A stretch of DNA of 64,000 nt, from positions 2,604,001 to 2,668,000 of the forward strand of contig CBDAQK010000006.1 in NCBI GenBank assembly GCA_965199005.1, in the 5' to 3' direction. The position numbers and the translations under genes are program-made. Position 1 is the first letter of the stretch. Each line of letters starts with the position of its first letter. Source of the DNA: LMUY01 sp965199005 (GTDB taxonomy: Bacteria; Pseudomonadota; Alphaproteobacteria; Acetobacterales; Acetobacteraceae). Shown here one piece after another: positions 41,351 to 50,206 of this stretch. The notes under the pieces were generated by a model. The model searched no databases. It was not told where the DNA came from and saw only the letters and a program-made list of their open reading frames with translations.

Positions 41351-42618
41351 CAGCCGGCCATCGCCATCAGCAATGCCGCCGCACGCTGGGGCAAATCCGG
41401 GTTGGCGCTGGCCGCTTCCACCGCAGCCCGCCCGGCGGCATCCCGGGCTGCAGGATCCCGCAGCATGGCATCGACCCAACTGGCCAAACCGTCCTGATCG
41501 GCCACGGTAACCAACCCGCCGCGTTCCCTCAGCGCGGACACGGCATCCGCCTGGTTGGCCATGAGCGGACCAGCCGCCAGCGCGCAGCCGAGCCTGGCAC
41601 CCTCCAGCGGATTCTGTCCCCCGGCCACCGCCAGGCTTTTCCCGATGAAGGCGATGGAAAACAGCCGGTAGAGCAGGCCCATTTCACCCAGCCCGTCCGC
41701 AATCCACAGCCCATCCGGCGGCGGGTCGTCACCGGCGGCGCGGCGCGGCGCCTGGAACTCGGCCGCCAGAGCTGGACCACGATCCGGGTGGCGCGGCGCA
41801 ATGGCGGTCAGCAAGCCGGGATGATCAGGCGCGAGCCGGTGGTGGATGGCAGCCGCGATCGCTTCTTCCCCCGGATGGGTGTTGGCGGCCAACCAGCGTG
41901 GCCGGTTCCCAATCAACGCTTGGAGCCGCGTGAGTTCCGATGGCTCTGCTGGCAAGGGAGGGGCGGCAAATTTCAAATTGCCCGGCGAACTGACGCAGCG
42001 TGCACCAAGGCTGCGCAACCGGGCGGCATCGGCGTCGGATTGTGCCCAGATCGCATCGAAGGCGCTGAGCACGCGGCGGCCAAACCCGGGCACGCGTGAC
42101 CAGCCCGCGTGACTGCGAGCCGATAGCCGGGCATTCAATAGCATCACGCGCACCCCGCGCCGCTGCAGCATGGCCAGCAAGTTCGGCCAAATCTCGCTTT
42201 CCAGAAAGGCCACTGCGTCGGGCTGCCAGTGGTCCAGAAACCGCTCACCCCAGCGCGGTACATCCAACGGCACGAAACGATGCAACACGCCGGGCCGTCT
42301 TTGCGTCAGCAGCCGCGCCGAGGTGACGGTCCCCGTCGTCACCAGCACCGATGCGCCGGCCAGGCAGAGCGCATCCAGCACGGGGAGCATCGACACCGTC
42401 TCTCCGACACTCGCGGCATGCAGCCAAATCAGCCGCCCGGGCGGCCGCGGGGTGCGGTCGATCCCCCGGCGCTCCGCCAACCGCTCCGGCAATTCCTTGC
42501 CCCGGCGCACCCGACGGCGAAGCATCAGCCGCAATCCCGGCGCCAACAGCGTGGCCGCGCCGTGCCAACCCCATGCCAAAAGCCGCCCGCCCTCCGTCTC
42601 GGCCGGGTGCTGGCTCAC
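41350..42618 (-). CDS. waaA: 3-deoxy-D-manno-octulosonic acid transferase WaaA (KdtA)
   Basis: A 422-residue GT30 enzyme adding Kdo to lipid IVA. HAASVGE contains the catalytic base glutamate; later ESEIWPN, QSDADAARLRSLGA, the PGNLKFA turn and AGGQNPLEGARLGC (sugar-nucleotide site) are typical. The GTG start at 42618 overlaps the preceding stop as GTGA; longer in-frame starts would lie within the LPLAT gene. A hydrophobic N-terminal anchor (LLAWGWHGAATLLAPGLRL) is present. Confidence 0.94.
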   Translation of the reverse strand: MSQHPAETEGGRLLAWGWHGAATLLAPGLRLMLRRRVRRGKELPERLAERRGIDRTPRPPGRLIWLHAASVGETVSMLPVLDALCLAGASVLVTTGTVTSARLLTQRRPGVLHRFVPLDVPRWGERFLDHWQPDAVAFLESEIWPNLLAMLQRRGVRVMLLNARLSARSHAGWSRVPGFGRRVLSAFDAIWAQSDADAARLRSLGARCVSSPGNLKFAAPPLPAEPSELTRLQALIGNRPRWLAANTHPGEEAIAAAIHHRLAPDHPGLLTAIAPRHPDRGPALAAEFQAPRRAAGDDPPPDGLWIADGLGEMGLLYRLFSIAFIGKSLAVAGGQNPLEGARLGCALAAGPLMANQADAVSALRERGGLVTVADQDGLASWVDAMLRDPAARDAAGRAAVEAASANPDLPQRAAALLMAMAG

Positions 42619-43325
42619 CGCGTGCAGAGCCGGTCGGCCGCGTCGGCCGCCTCGCTCAGCGCGGCCGCGATGTCTGGCAAGTAACGCTCCCAACCCTCCC
42701 GCGGCACGGTGACTGGGGCGCCGCAGACGATCACGCCGCGGCCGAACGGCAGCGGCACATACATGCGGTCCCAGGTCGGCAATATCCTGTGGCGGCTCGT
42801 CTGCGCGCCGATCGGCATCACCGCCGCCCCCGACAGGCCGGCAATCTGCGCCACCCCCGGGGCGGCCTGCCGCCGCGGCCCGCGCGGGCCATCCGGCGTG
42901 ATGAGCACGTGCTGGCCCGCCTGCAACTCCCCCAACAACACCCGGATGCTGGCGGCGCCGCCTTTTTCCGAGACGTCCCGCGCCGACCCGTCCTTGGAGG
43001 AGGAGCCGTGGACGACCTCCACACCGAACCGGCGCACCACCGCGCCAATGAACCGGCCGTCGCGGTGCTTGCTGACCAGCACGCGGGGCGTCCCGCGTGC
43101 ACCCCTCCGCCGCATGATGAACCAGAGTGCGGGGATCAGCGGCAAACGCTCATGCCAAAAGGCCGCAATGGTGGGCTGCCCGGCGGTGGCCGCTTCCGTG
43201 TGCTCCGCCCCGACCAAGGTCCAGCGCGTGGTGCGCAGGGCGAAATCCAGGTAAAGTCCGACCAGCCGGGCGGTGACCGATTGCACCGTCGCGCTACGGA
43301 GCAACCTCTTCAACACGGGCAGCAA
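42615..43325 (-). CDS. DUF374 lysophospholipid acyltransferase-like protein
   Basis: A 236-residue LPLAT-superfamily protein. FWHERLPLIP replaces the classical HX4D block, SKHRDGRFIG follows, and TPDGPRGPRR is the acceptor-binding block; these define the DUF374 group usually encoded beside waaA. It may acylate a lipid A or phospholipid intermediate. No ATG is in phase: TTG 43325 or GTG 43316 are the possible starts and neither has a strong ribosome site. Its stop overlaps the waaA start. Confidence 0.85.
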   Translation of the reverse strand: MLPVLKRLLRSATVQSVTARLVGLYLDFALRTTRWTLVGAEHTEAATAGQPTIAAFWHERLPLIPALWFIMRRRGARGTPRVLVSKHRDGRFIGAVVRRFGVEVVHGSSSKDGSARDVSEKGGAASIRVLLGELQAGQHVLITPDGPRGPRRQAAPGVAQIAGLSGAAVMPIGAQTSRHRILPTWDRMYVPLPFGRGVIVCGAPVTVPREGWERYLPDIAAALSEAADAADRLCTR

Positions 43326-43394
43326 CCAGCCATTGGATCGGCGGGTAGCATGCCCCCGCCGATCCTGCCAGATCGCGCCGTTTGCCTTGCGTGG

Positions 43395-44396
43395 TCAGCC
43401 GGGCGTCAGCGGCACCAGATGCGACAGGAACAGCTCGGCACAGGCCCGCCAGGAAAACTGCTCGGCATGCGCGCGGCAGGCCAGCCGGTCGCCCGTCCCC
43501 AGCGCCCGCAGCGCGGCCATCCGGAGGTCGGCGTCGATCGCCCCGACCCCCGGGCCGCCTTGGGCCAGCACATCCAGCGGACCGGTCACGGGAAAGGCAG
43601 CGACCGGCGTGCCGCAGGCCAGGCTCTCCAGCATGACCAGCCCAAACGTGTCGGTGACCGAGGGGAACACGAACACATCCGCACCGGCAAACGCCGACGC
43701 CAGTTGCTGGCCACGCCGCATGCCGACGAAATGCGCCGCCGGAAACCGCCGCTCCAACCCGGCGCGGGCTGGGCCGTCCCCAACCACGACCTTCGACCCT
43801 GGCAAGTCGAGCGCGAGGAAGGCACCGATATTCTTCTCCACCGCAACCCGCCCGACATAGGCAAAGATCGGGCGGGGGAACGGCCACGGCTCCGGCTGGT
43901 CCGGCTGGAACAGGTCCAGGTCGACGCCGCGCGTCCACGCCCGGATGTCTTGGAAACCACGGCTAGCCAACTCCGTCCGCAGGCTTTGCGTCGCCACCAT
44001 CAGCCCTGCCCCGGCGCCATGGAAGTGCCGCAGCCACGCGTAGCTGAGCGCGGTCGGTAGCCGGGTGCGGGCATGCAGGTATTCGGCGAACCGCGTGTGG
44101 AAAGCCGTGGTGAACCGCCAGCCCCGCTTTCCCGCCAAAGCCCGTGCGGCCATCCCAAGCGGACCTTCGGTGGAAATGTGCAGGGCATCCGGCGCGAAGG
44201 CGTCGATCATCTTTGCCAGGGTCCGGCGCGGCATCAGCGAGAGCCGGATGTCCGGGTAGGTCGGGCACGGCAACGTGCGGAACCGATTCGGCCCGATCAC
44301 CTCCGCCGTGCAGCCCATGGCCTGCAATTCGTGCACCACCGTGGACAGCGTCCGCACCACCCCGTTGACCTGGGGCTCCCAGGCGTCGGAGATCAT
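43395..44396 (-). CDS. GT4-family glycosyltransferase
   Basis: A 333-residue GT-B transferase. The donor-side EX7E motif is in DTFGLVMLESLACGTPV, acceptor-side segments are EPQVNGVVRTL and TEGPLGMAARAL, and YVGRVAVEKNI begins the second Rossmann half. The pattern resembles GDP-mannose-dependent alpha-mannosyltransferases acting on lipids. ATG 44396 is the first clear start; in-frame codons upstream lack an ATG. It lies 34 nt after the metallophosphoesterase gene and is probably co-transcribed. Confidence 0.85.
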   Translation of the reverse strand: MISDAWEPQVNGVVRTLSTVVHELQAMGCTAEVIGPNRFRTLPCPTYPDIRLSLMPRRTLAKMIDAFAPDALHISTEGPLGMAARALAGKRGWRFTTAFHTRFAEYLHARTRLPTALSYAWLRHFHGAGAGLMVATQSLRTELASRGFQDIRAWTRGVDLDLFQPDQPEPWPFPRPIFAYVGRVAVEKNIGAFLALDLPGSKVVVGDGPARAGLERRFPAAHFVGMRRGQQLASAFAGADVFVFPSVTDTFGLVMLESLACGTPVAAFPVTGPLDVLAQGGPGVGAIDADLRMAALRALGTGDRLACRAHAEQFSWRACAELFLSHLVPLTPG

Positions 44397-44430
44397 CAGG
44401 ACACGGGGCTGAGCTGGAAGAGCGTGGGAA

Positions 44431-45246
44431 CTAGACAGGATCTGCGACCAGTCTCGGCGCCATGAAGGACAGGCGGTTCAGCGCCACCCAGTCGATCAGT
44501 TCCAGCCTGCCGTCCATATGCTCCACCAGGGCGGTGCAGCTTTCGACCCAATCACCATCATTGAGGTAGAGCACGCCGCCGATGTCGCGCATCTCGGCAT
44601 GGTGGATGTGGCCGCACACCACGCCATCGAAGCCGCGCCGGCGCGCCTCCCCGGCCAATGCGACCTCGAAGCGGTCGATTGCCTTCACAGCCTCCTTCAC
44701 CCGCCGCTTCAGCCAGGCGGAAAGCGACCAGTATGGGCGCCCCAGGCGCCGCCGCACGGCATTGAAATGCCGGTTGATGGTCAGTGCGGCCGTGTAGGCG
44801 CTGTCACCCAACAGGGCCAGGAATTTGGCATAGCGCACCACGCTGTCGAACTCGTCGCCATGGATGACCAGCAGGCGGCGGCCATCCGCGGTGAGGTGAT
44901 CCGCCTCCCGCCGCAGGCGAACCCCGGCGACCTCGAGATTCATCGGCAGCCAGGCGCGGAACATCTCATCATGGTTGCCGGGGATATAAGTCACCTCGGC
45001 GCCCTCCCGTGCCTTGCACAGGATCAACCGGATGACCTCATCGTGGTTGGCATCCCAATACCACGACTTACGCAGCCGCCAGCCATCGACGATGTCGCCG
45101 ACCAGATAGAGGTAGTCACAACTGCATTTGCGCAGGAAGTCCGCGAGGAAATCACTCCGGCAGTCCTTTGTCCCGAGATGGACATCTGAGATGAACACGG
45201 AACGGTAACGATAGCTTGGTTGGTCTCGCCGAATTATGGCGTTCAT
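44431..45246 (-). CDS. Metallophosphoesterase, UDP-2,3-diacylglucosamine pyrophosphatase-like
   Basis: A 271-residue calcineurin-like phosphoesterase with all five metal motifs: SDVHLG, VGDIVDGW, GNHDE, HGDEFD and GHIHH. Homologues are annotated as LpxH-like UDP-2,3-diacylglucosamine diphosphatases, which fits the neighbouring lipid A genes, but members of this longer subgroup often have undefined substrates. The arrangement with a GT4 transferase is frequently seen in Alphaproteobacteria and points to envelope lipid metabolism. Confidence 0.85.
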   Translation of the reverse strand: MNAIIRRDQPSYRYRSVFISDVHLGTKDCRSDFLADFLRKCSCDYLYLVGDIVDGWRLRKSWYWDANHDEVIRLILCKAREGAEVTYIPGNHDEMFRAWLPMNLEVAGVRLRREADHLTADGRRLLVIHGDEFDSVVRYAKFLALLGDSAYTAALTINRHFNAVRRRLGRPYWSLSAWLKRRVKEAVKAIDRFEVALAGEARRRGFDGVVCGHIHHAEMRDIGGVLYLNDGDWVESCTALVEHMDGRLELIDWVALNRLSFMAPRLVADPV

Positions 45247-45453
45247 GACAGCGCGCCTAATCTCTACAAGTCATGGTCCCATAGGACGTATGGCCGCGTC
45301 GTGTCAGTTAAGGTTAGATGACTCTCGCAACTCCCTGATGCGGCGGCATTACGTCACGCAATTGACTGGAATCCGTCATTCGATTGACATATCAGGGGGA
45401 CAGTTTGCCCCAATGCTGACGAATCGACCCATGCCAACGAATCCGCCGCCCAG

Positions 45454-46323
45454 GTGATCGTGATTTTCAACCCCACCGCCGGGCGCCGACGGTCCTATGC
45501 GCTATGGCGGGTGCTGGACGTTCTCTCGGCCAATGGGATGCGGTTGGAATTGGCGGAAACCCAGCATGCCGGGCACGCCACCGAATTGGCGCGCGATGCA
45601 GCGCGGGCTGGGGCAAAGCTGATCGTGGCGGCCGGCGGCGACGGAACCATCGCGGAGGTGGCAAACGGCATGGCGGGCGGGGAGGCCCGGCTGGGCGTGA
45701 TCCCGCTCGGGACGGCAAACGTCCTGGCGCACGAGCTGCACCTTCCTTTCGCGCCCCACGCCGTTGCGGCCGCCCTGGCATTCGGCCGCACCTGCCTGCT
45801 CTGGCCCGGCGTGGCGGAGGGGCCGGACTCCACCCGGTTGTTCGTCCAGATGGTCGGTGTCGGGTTGGACGCCCAGGTCGTGCATGCGATGCGCCCGCCG
45901 ATGAAGCGGCTGCTGGGGAAGGGCGCCTATGTCGCGCAGACGATGCGGGAAATGAGCCGCTACCGCTTCCCCCGCCTGCGCCTGCGCCTGGATGGCGAGG
46001 AGGCAGAGGCAGCGAGCGTCATCGTCAGCAAAGGGCGGCTCTACGCCGGGCGCTTCACCCTGGCCCCCGGCGCGAATGCCTGCCAACCTGGCTTCAATGT
46101 GGCGTTGTTCGAGAAATATGGGCCGGTCGCGGCACTGATGTATGGGGCAGCCCTGCCGCTGAACCTGCTGCCGCGGATGCCTGGCCTGCGCATTCGCGTG
46201 GTCAGCAAGGTGGAGATCCTTGGGGAATGCGGCCACTACGCACAGGCGGATGGCGACCCGGCGGGCGCCACCCCCATCACGATCCACGACGCGGCGGCCC
46301 CCATCCCGGTCGTGGTGGGTTGA
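45454..46323 (+). CDS. Diacylglycerol/lipid kinase of the YegS-DagK family
   Basis: A 289-residue lipid kinase. FNPTAGRRRS at the N-terminus, the catalytic GGDGTIAEVANG, and PLGTANVLAHEL are diagnostic. The last third carries the beta-sandwich with AQADGDP, which holds a conserved aspartate. It phosphorylates diacylglycerol or a related lipid. The GTG at 45454 is the only in-frame start; a 14-codon frame ending MPTNPPPR overlaps it as GTGA and could couple translation. The stop overlaps the cupin start. Confidence 0.88.
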   Translation: MIVIFNPTAGRRRSYALWRVLDVLSANGMRLELAETQHAGHATELARDAARAGAKLIVAAGGDGTIAEVANGMAGGEARLGVIPLGTANVLAHELHLPFAPHAVAAALAFGRTCLLWPGVAEGPDSTRLFVQMVGVGLDAQVVHAMRPPMKRLLGKGAYVAQTMREMSRYRFPRLRLRLDGEEAEAASVIVSKGRLYAGRFTLAPGANACQPGFNVALFEKYGPVAALMYGAALPLNLLPRMPGLRIRVVSKVEILGECGHYAQADGDPAGATPITIHDAAAPIPVVVG

Positions 46324-46634
46324 CCAATCTGTTCGAGGGGCTCCAGCCCCGTGCGGCAGAGGAGGTTTTCACCGAGCTGCTCACCCGCCCCGGCATCCGG
46401 ATCGAGCGCATCGTCTCGACCGGCCAATCCACGCCGCCGGAGCAGCCCTACGACCAAGCGCATGACGAATGGGTGCTGCTGCTCCGCGGCGCGGCGTGCG
46501 TGTGGGTCGATGGCGACGGCGAGCGTGACCTGCAGCCCGGGGACCACCTGCTGATCCCGGCCCATCGCCTGCACAGGGTGGTTTGGACGGCAACAGACGA
46601 GCCGACACTTTGGCTCGCCATCCATTTCGGCTGA
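46320..46634 (+). CDS. Small cupin-domain protein
   Basis: A 104-residue single cupin. PYDQAHDEWVLLLRGAACVWVDGDGERDLQPGDHLLIPAHRLHRVVW carries both cupin motifs; the usual metal histidines are partly replaced (Q and H in the first motif, H in HRLHRV). TTG 46320 overlaps the lipid-kinase stop (TTGA), implying coupling. Such stand-alone cupins are common beside other genes and rarely assigned a reaction. Confidence 0.8.
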   Translation: MTNLFEGLQPRAAEEVFTELLTRPGIRIERIVSTGQSTPPEQPYDQAHDEWVLLLRGAACVWVDGDGERDLQPGDHLLIPAHRLHRVVWTATDEPTLWLAIHFG

Positions 46635-46645
46635 CTATTAGGCGC

Positions 46646-47848
46646 TCAGATCAGCTTCATCCCCACATAACTCTCCGCAAGCATGGTGGCCGCGGCACGC
46701 GAACTGGTGACCAACTCCAACTCGGCCAGTTGCCGCCGGCGGTCAAACTCGCTGGCATCGCTGAACTGATGCAGCATCGACGTCATCCACCACGAAAAAT
46801 GCTGCGTGCGCCAAATACGCCGCAGCACCGTGCTGGAATACGTGTCCAACCCCTCGGTCGCACCGGTGGCAAAATACCGCTCCATCGCGCGGGCGAGCAC
46901 CCACACGTCGGCTATGGCCAGGTTCAACCCCTTCGCCCCCGTTGGCGGCACGGTGTGCGCAGCGTCCCCGGCGATGAACAAGCGGCCATACTGCAGCGGC
47001 TCGCGAACGTAACTGCGCATGGGCACGACGTTCTTCTGAAAGATCGGCCCCTCCTTCAGCCGGAACCCGCCGCCTTCGACGCGCGCCTGCAGCTCGGCCC
47101 AAATCCGCTCATCCGGCCATGCATCGACCTTCTCTGCCGGGTCACACTGGAAATACATCCGCTGCACGCCGGGCGAACGGGTGGAGATCAAGGCGAAACC
47201 GCGGTCATGCCGGGCATAGATCAGCTCGTCCGAGGAGGTCGGCGCCTGGGTGAGGATGCCGAACCATCCAAACGGGTAGATGCGCTGGTAATCGGTGCGC
47301 TCCCTCACCGGCATGGCGTCACGCGACGGGCCATAGAAGCCGTCGCACCCGGCGATGAAGTCGGCCTCCACCATGCAGGCCACGCCCTCCGCCGTCGTGA
47401 AGCGAAGCTGGGGCGAGGCTGTCACATCATGCAGACTGGTCCCCTTCGCCTCGAACACCATAATCCCGGCATCTGCCAGACGGGCCGCGATCAGGTCCTT
47501 CAGCACCTCATGCTGTGGATAGACGGTGACGGCGCGGCCTCCAGTCAATGCGGACAGGTCGATCCGCCGCCCCTCCCCGGCGAAGCGGAATTCGAAGCCG
47601 TGATGCACCTTCCCTACTTGCTTCAACCGCACGCCGAGCCCGGTCTCGACCATCAGGTCTACGGTGTTCTGCTCCAGCACGCCGGCGCGGATGGTGGCCT
47701 CGATTGCGGCGCGGCTGCGGGATTCCACCACCACGGAGGAGATACCGGCCAGATGCAGCAAATGGGACAGCATCAGCCCGGCGGGCCCGGCCCCGATGAT
47801 GGCGACCTGGGTGCGGGCGGGTATCCCCAATGCGGCCTGTCCGGTCAT
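46646..47848 (-). CDS. pobA: 4-hydroxybenzoate 3-monooxygenase PobA
   Basis: A 400-residue flavoprotein hydroxylase turning 4-hydroxybenzoate into protocatechuate. FAD loop GAGPAGLML, the DG motif CDGFYGPSR and GDAAHTVPPTGAKGLNLAIADV are all present. RAGVLEQNTVDLM and the substrate-site MYFQCDP match PobA rather than other hydroxylases. ATG 47848 gives the normal length. The usual pobR regulator and the protocatechuate genes are absent from the window, so it is isolated here. Confidence 0.94.
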   Translation of the reverse strand: MTGQAALGIPARTQVAIIGAGPAGLMLSHLLHLAGISSVVVESRSRAAIEATIRAGVLEQNTVDLMVETGLGVRLKQVGKVHHGFEFRFAGEGRRIDLSALTGGRAVTVYPQHEVLKDLIAARLADAGIMVFEAKGTSLHDVTASPQLRFTTAEGVACMVEADFIAGCDGFYGPSRDAMPVRERTDYQRIYPFGWFGILTQAPTSSDELIYARHDRGFALISTRSPGVQRMYFQCDPAEKVDAWPDERIWAELQARVEGGGFRLKEGPIFQKNVVPMRSYVREPLQYGRLFIAGDAAHTVPPTGAKGLNLAIADVWVLARAMERYFATGATEGLDTYSSTVLRRIWRTQHFSWWMTSMLHQFSDASEFDRRRQLAELELVTSSRAAATMLAESYVGMKLI

Positions 47849-47987
47849 GGCGCCTGTTTCCTGTTTGCCGGGAGGCTGCGGGCATTCGGCTGCGCCAGCA
47901 AGACATATTCGGGTCCTTCTATGGGACTTTTCGTTGCATGTAGGTTGGGTCGACCGCGACACAGACCCTGCGCCGCCATGTAAGGGG

Positions 47988-48266
47988 TTGGCAAACAAGC
48001 CGCAGGACTCAACGCTTAGCCTGCTCAGTTTACCGATAGAGCCCGACTTAAAAGCCGTTGCACGTGCACTTGTAGATCTTCAAGAGGCGCGTCATCAGGC
48101 TGATCACAACACCACGTCTTCATGGAGCCGCGCCGATGTTACCTTAAAAGTTGGCTCAGTTGATGAGGCAGCCTTCATCGCATGGGCAAATGTCAAGAAT
48201 AGCCCTCATGCTACAGTGTTCAAGGCTGCCCAATTATTCCAAAAACAATGGGCCAAGGTCGTCTAA
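47988..48266 (+). pseudogene. C-terminal remnant of a HEPN-like protein
   Basis: This 92-codon stretch reads DLKAVARALVDLQEARHQADHN, then SSWSRADVTLKVGSVDEAAFIAWANVKNSP. The VDLQEARHQADHN block matches the R-x4-6-H type RNase motif near the end of one HEPN-protein family whose members are about 150-180 residues. The N-terminal half is missing, upstream codons belong to the pobA antisense strand, and only a TTG could serve as start. Base composition is clearly lower in GC than neighbours, a sign of transfer followed by decay. Confidence 0.6.
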
Positions 48267-48294
48267 TCATGGCCTTCCATTGAGCTAGAGTGGC

Positions 48295-48714
48295 TTAGCG
48301 CTGGTTGTTTATGAAGCCATCTGACGCCGTCAGATCCATCTCTCGCGTGGGCAAGCCAACCAGCGTCTTGCACCACGATGGTTCTGCACTGGCCGAGAAC
48401 CTCATCTCGGGCGCAACCGCGTCAGGATCATCTAAACTGTTCAGGGTCAGACTGATGTTTGGCCCATCGATGTGCCGGTAGGTGAGTGGCGTCCCACAGT
48501 CTTTGCAAAATCCCCGCTCAACAAGGTTGGAACTCGCAAAAACCGCAGGCGGCCTCGACCAATGCACCTGATGGGCAGGGAAGCGGACAAACGCCATAAA
48601 CGGCCCGCCAGATGCTTTTTGGCACATACGGCAATAGCAAACGCTCGACCGGTCTCGTGGGCTTTCGGCCCGATAACGCACTTTCCCACACTGGCAGCCA
48701 CCCACATACTCCAC
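48295..48714 (-). CDS. GFA family (glutathione-dependent formaldehyde-activating-like) protein
   Basis: A 139-residue zinc protein of the CENP-V/GFA fold. Zinc ligands appear as CQCGKV, CYCRMCQK and CKDCGTPL. Despite the name, most members are not proven formaldehyde enzymes. GTG 48714 was chosen because AAGGAG lies 8 nt upstream; longer frames re-read the neighbouring hugZ-like gene. It is 16 nt downstream of that gene's stop, so the two may share a transcript. Confidence 0.88.
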   Translation of the reverse strand: MEYVGGCQCGKVRYRAESPRDRSSVCYCRMCQKASGGPFMAFVRFPAHQVHWSRPPAVFASSNLVERGFCKDCGTPLTYRHIDGPNISLTLNSLDDPDAVAPEMRFSASAEPSWCKTLVGLPTREMDLTASDGFINNQR

Positions 48715-48730
48715 GGTCGTTGCTCCTTTC

Positions 48731-49429
48731 TCAGCCACGCGGCTTGGCCAACCGCACCAACTCGTCCCGCACGCCCCCGGCATCCGCCACCGGCGCCGAC
48801 CAAGGGATGCGCAATATCGTCTCCTCCCGCCGCAGGTCGCACCCATCCACGTCCACGGCCACCATCTGCCAGCCGGGGCTGCCCGCGATCCGGGTGAGCG
48901 CGTCGCCGTGGTCGCCGTTGACGTGGGACAGAATGGACGGCTCCGCCGCCAGCACCGCCGCGACCGCCGCCGGGTTAGGGGCCAGGTCGGCTGCGGTCAG
49001 GCGGTGGGCGCTGGCGAACCCGCCGATGAACTGCCCGGCTGCCAGCCGCAGCCGCATCAGCCGGAAATCGCCCAAATCCGCATAAAACGCCGCATACGGG
49101 TGCCGCGCGACCCAGCGTGCCTTCAAGGCGGGGTCCGGCTCGAGTTCGGCCACGCCCGTCACGGTCAGGCGCGGCGCGGTTTGGGGATTGGCGCCCGTCG
49201 CCTCTCCCATCACCATCAACGCGCATTGCCCATTCCGGCCCAGCTGGCGCGTATGGGCCGACAGGCCGGACAGCAGCATCAGCAGCGACAAATCCGGCGC
49301 GGGCGCCGGCGTCACCAGGGCGGCGTAGGGCTGGCCATCCTCCGCCGTCGCCAACGTGGCGGACCGCGCAGCCCGTAGCAGCGTGCGGGCCTGCCATACG
49401 ATTGCACTCCTCTCCGGCGGCTCCGCCAT
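48731..49429 (-). CDS. HugZ-family heme-utilisation / pyridoxamine-phosphate-oxidase-fold protein
   Basis: A 232-residue protein with an N-terminal FMN-binding split barrel (TLLRAARSATLATAEDGQPYAALVTPA) and a C-terminal DUF2470 domain (ILSHVNGDHGDALTRIAG, where the His residues sit). This two-domain layout is HugZ-like; characterised HugZ proteins degrade heme. ATG 49429 follows GAGGGAGAA. It is divergent from chvI by only 75 bp. Confidence 0.85.
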   Translation of the reverse strand: MAEPPERSAIVWQARTLLRAARSATLATAEDGQPYAALVTPAPAPDLSLLMLLSGLSAHTRQLGRNGQCALMVMGEATGANPQTAPRLTVTGVAELEPDPALKARWVARHPYAAFYADLGDFRLMRLRLAAGQFIGGFASAHRLTAADLAPNPAAVAAVLAAEPSILSHVNGDHGDALTRIAGSPGWQMVAVDVDGCDLRREETILRIPWSAPVADAGGVRDELVRLAKPRG

Positions 49430-49504
49430 TTTGTGTTCTCCCTCCAGTCCGTTTTGCGCCACAATCGGCTGCGATCCTGCCGCACGTCCGCAAAGGCTCG
49501 CGCC

Positions 49505-50206
49505 ATGAAACACACGATCGCCTTGGTCGATGACGACCGCAACATCCTCACCTCCGTCAGCATGACGCTGGAGGCGGAGGGATTCCAAGTCCGAACCTAC
49601 ACGGATGGCGAGAGCGCCCTGCAGGGCCTCACCGCCCGGCCGGCCGACCTGGCCGTGCTGGACATCAAGATGCCGCGCATGGACGGCATGGAGCTGCTGC
49701 AGCGGCTGCGCCAGCGGTCCAGCATGCCAGTGATCTTCCTGACCTCCAAGGATGAGGAAGTGGACCAACTCATGGGCTTGCGCCTGGGCGCCGACGACTA
49801 CATCACCAAGCCCTTCTCCCAACGCCTGCTGATCGAGCGGATTCGTGCCCTGCTGCGCCGCAACGAGAGCAGCCGGGCTGAAGGCTCGGGCGCCACACCC
49901 GGCGGTGTCATGGCCCGCGGCGATTTGGTGTTGGACGAGACCAAGCACCAATGCACCTGGAAAGGCCACGACATCCAGTTGACGGTCACCGAATTTCTAC
50001 TGGTGAAGGCCCTGGCCGCCCGGCCCGGCATGGTGAAGTCGCGTGATCAGTTGATCGATGCCGCCTATGGCGAGAATATCTACGTCGACGACCGCACCAT
50101 CGACAGCCATATCAAGCGGGTGCGCAAGAAGTTCCGGGCGGGTGAAGACAGCTTCGACCACATCGAGACGTTGTATGGGATAGGGTATCGCTACAAGGAG
50201 GTTTGA
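49505..50206 (+). CDS. chvI: Two-component response regulator ChvI
   Basis: A 233-residue OmpR-class regulator. Receiver residues D10, D11 (LVDDD), the phosphoacceptor D53 (VLDIKMP), and K in ITKPF are present; the winged-helix output domain ends YVDDRTIDSHIKRVRKKFR...GIGYRYKE. It matches ChvI, the acid/envelope-stress regulator of Alphaproteobacteria. Start ATG 49505. The stop is immediately followed by the chvG TTG start. Confidence 0.93.
   Translation: MKHTIALVDDDRNILTSVSMTLEAEGFQVRTYTDGESALQGLTARPADLAVLDIKMPRMDGMELLQRLRQRSSMPVIFLTSKDEEVDQLMGLRLGADDYITKPFSQRLLIERIRALLRRNESSRAEGSGATPGGVMARGDLVLDETKHQCTWKGHDIQLTVTEFLLVKALAARPGMVKSRDQLIDAAYGENIYVDDRTIDSHIKRVRKKFRAGEDSFDHIETLYGIGYRYKEV

Noticed and set aside
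42351..44060. 569-codon plus-strand frame across waaA, LPLAT and GT4 genes
   Set aside because: It spans several real genes on the other strand and is low-complexity Arg/Ala/Pro; no start signal or domain.
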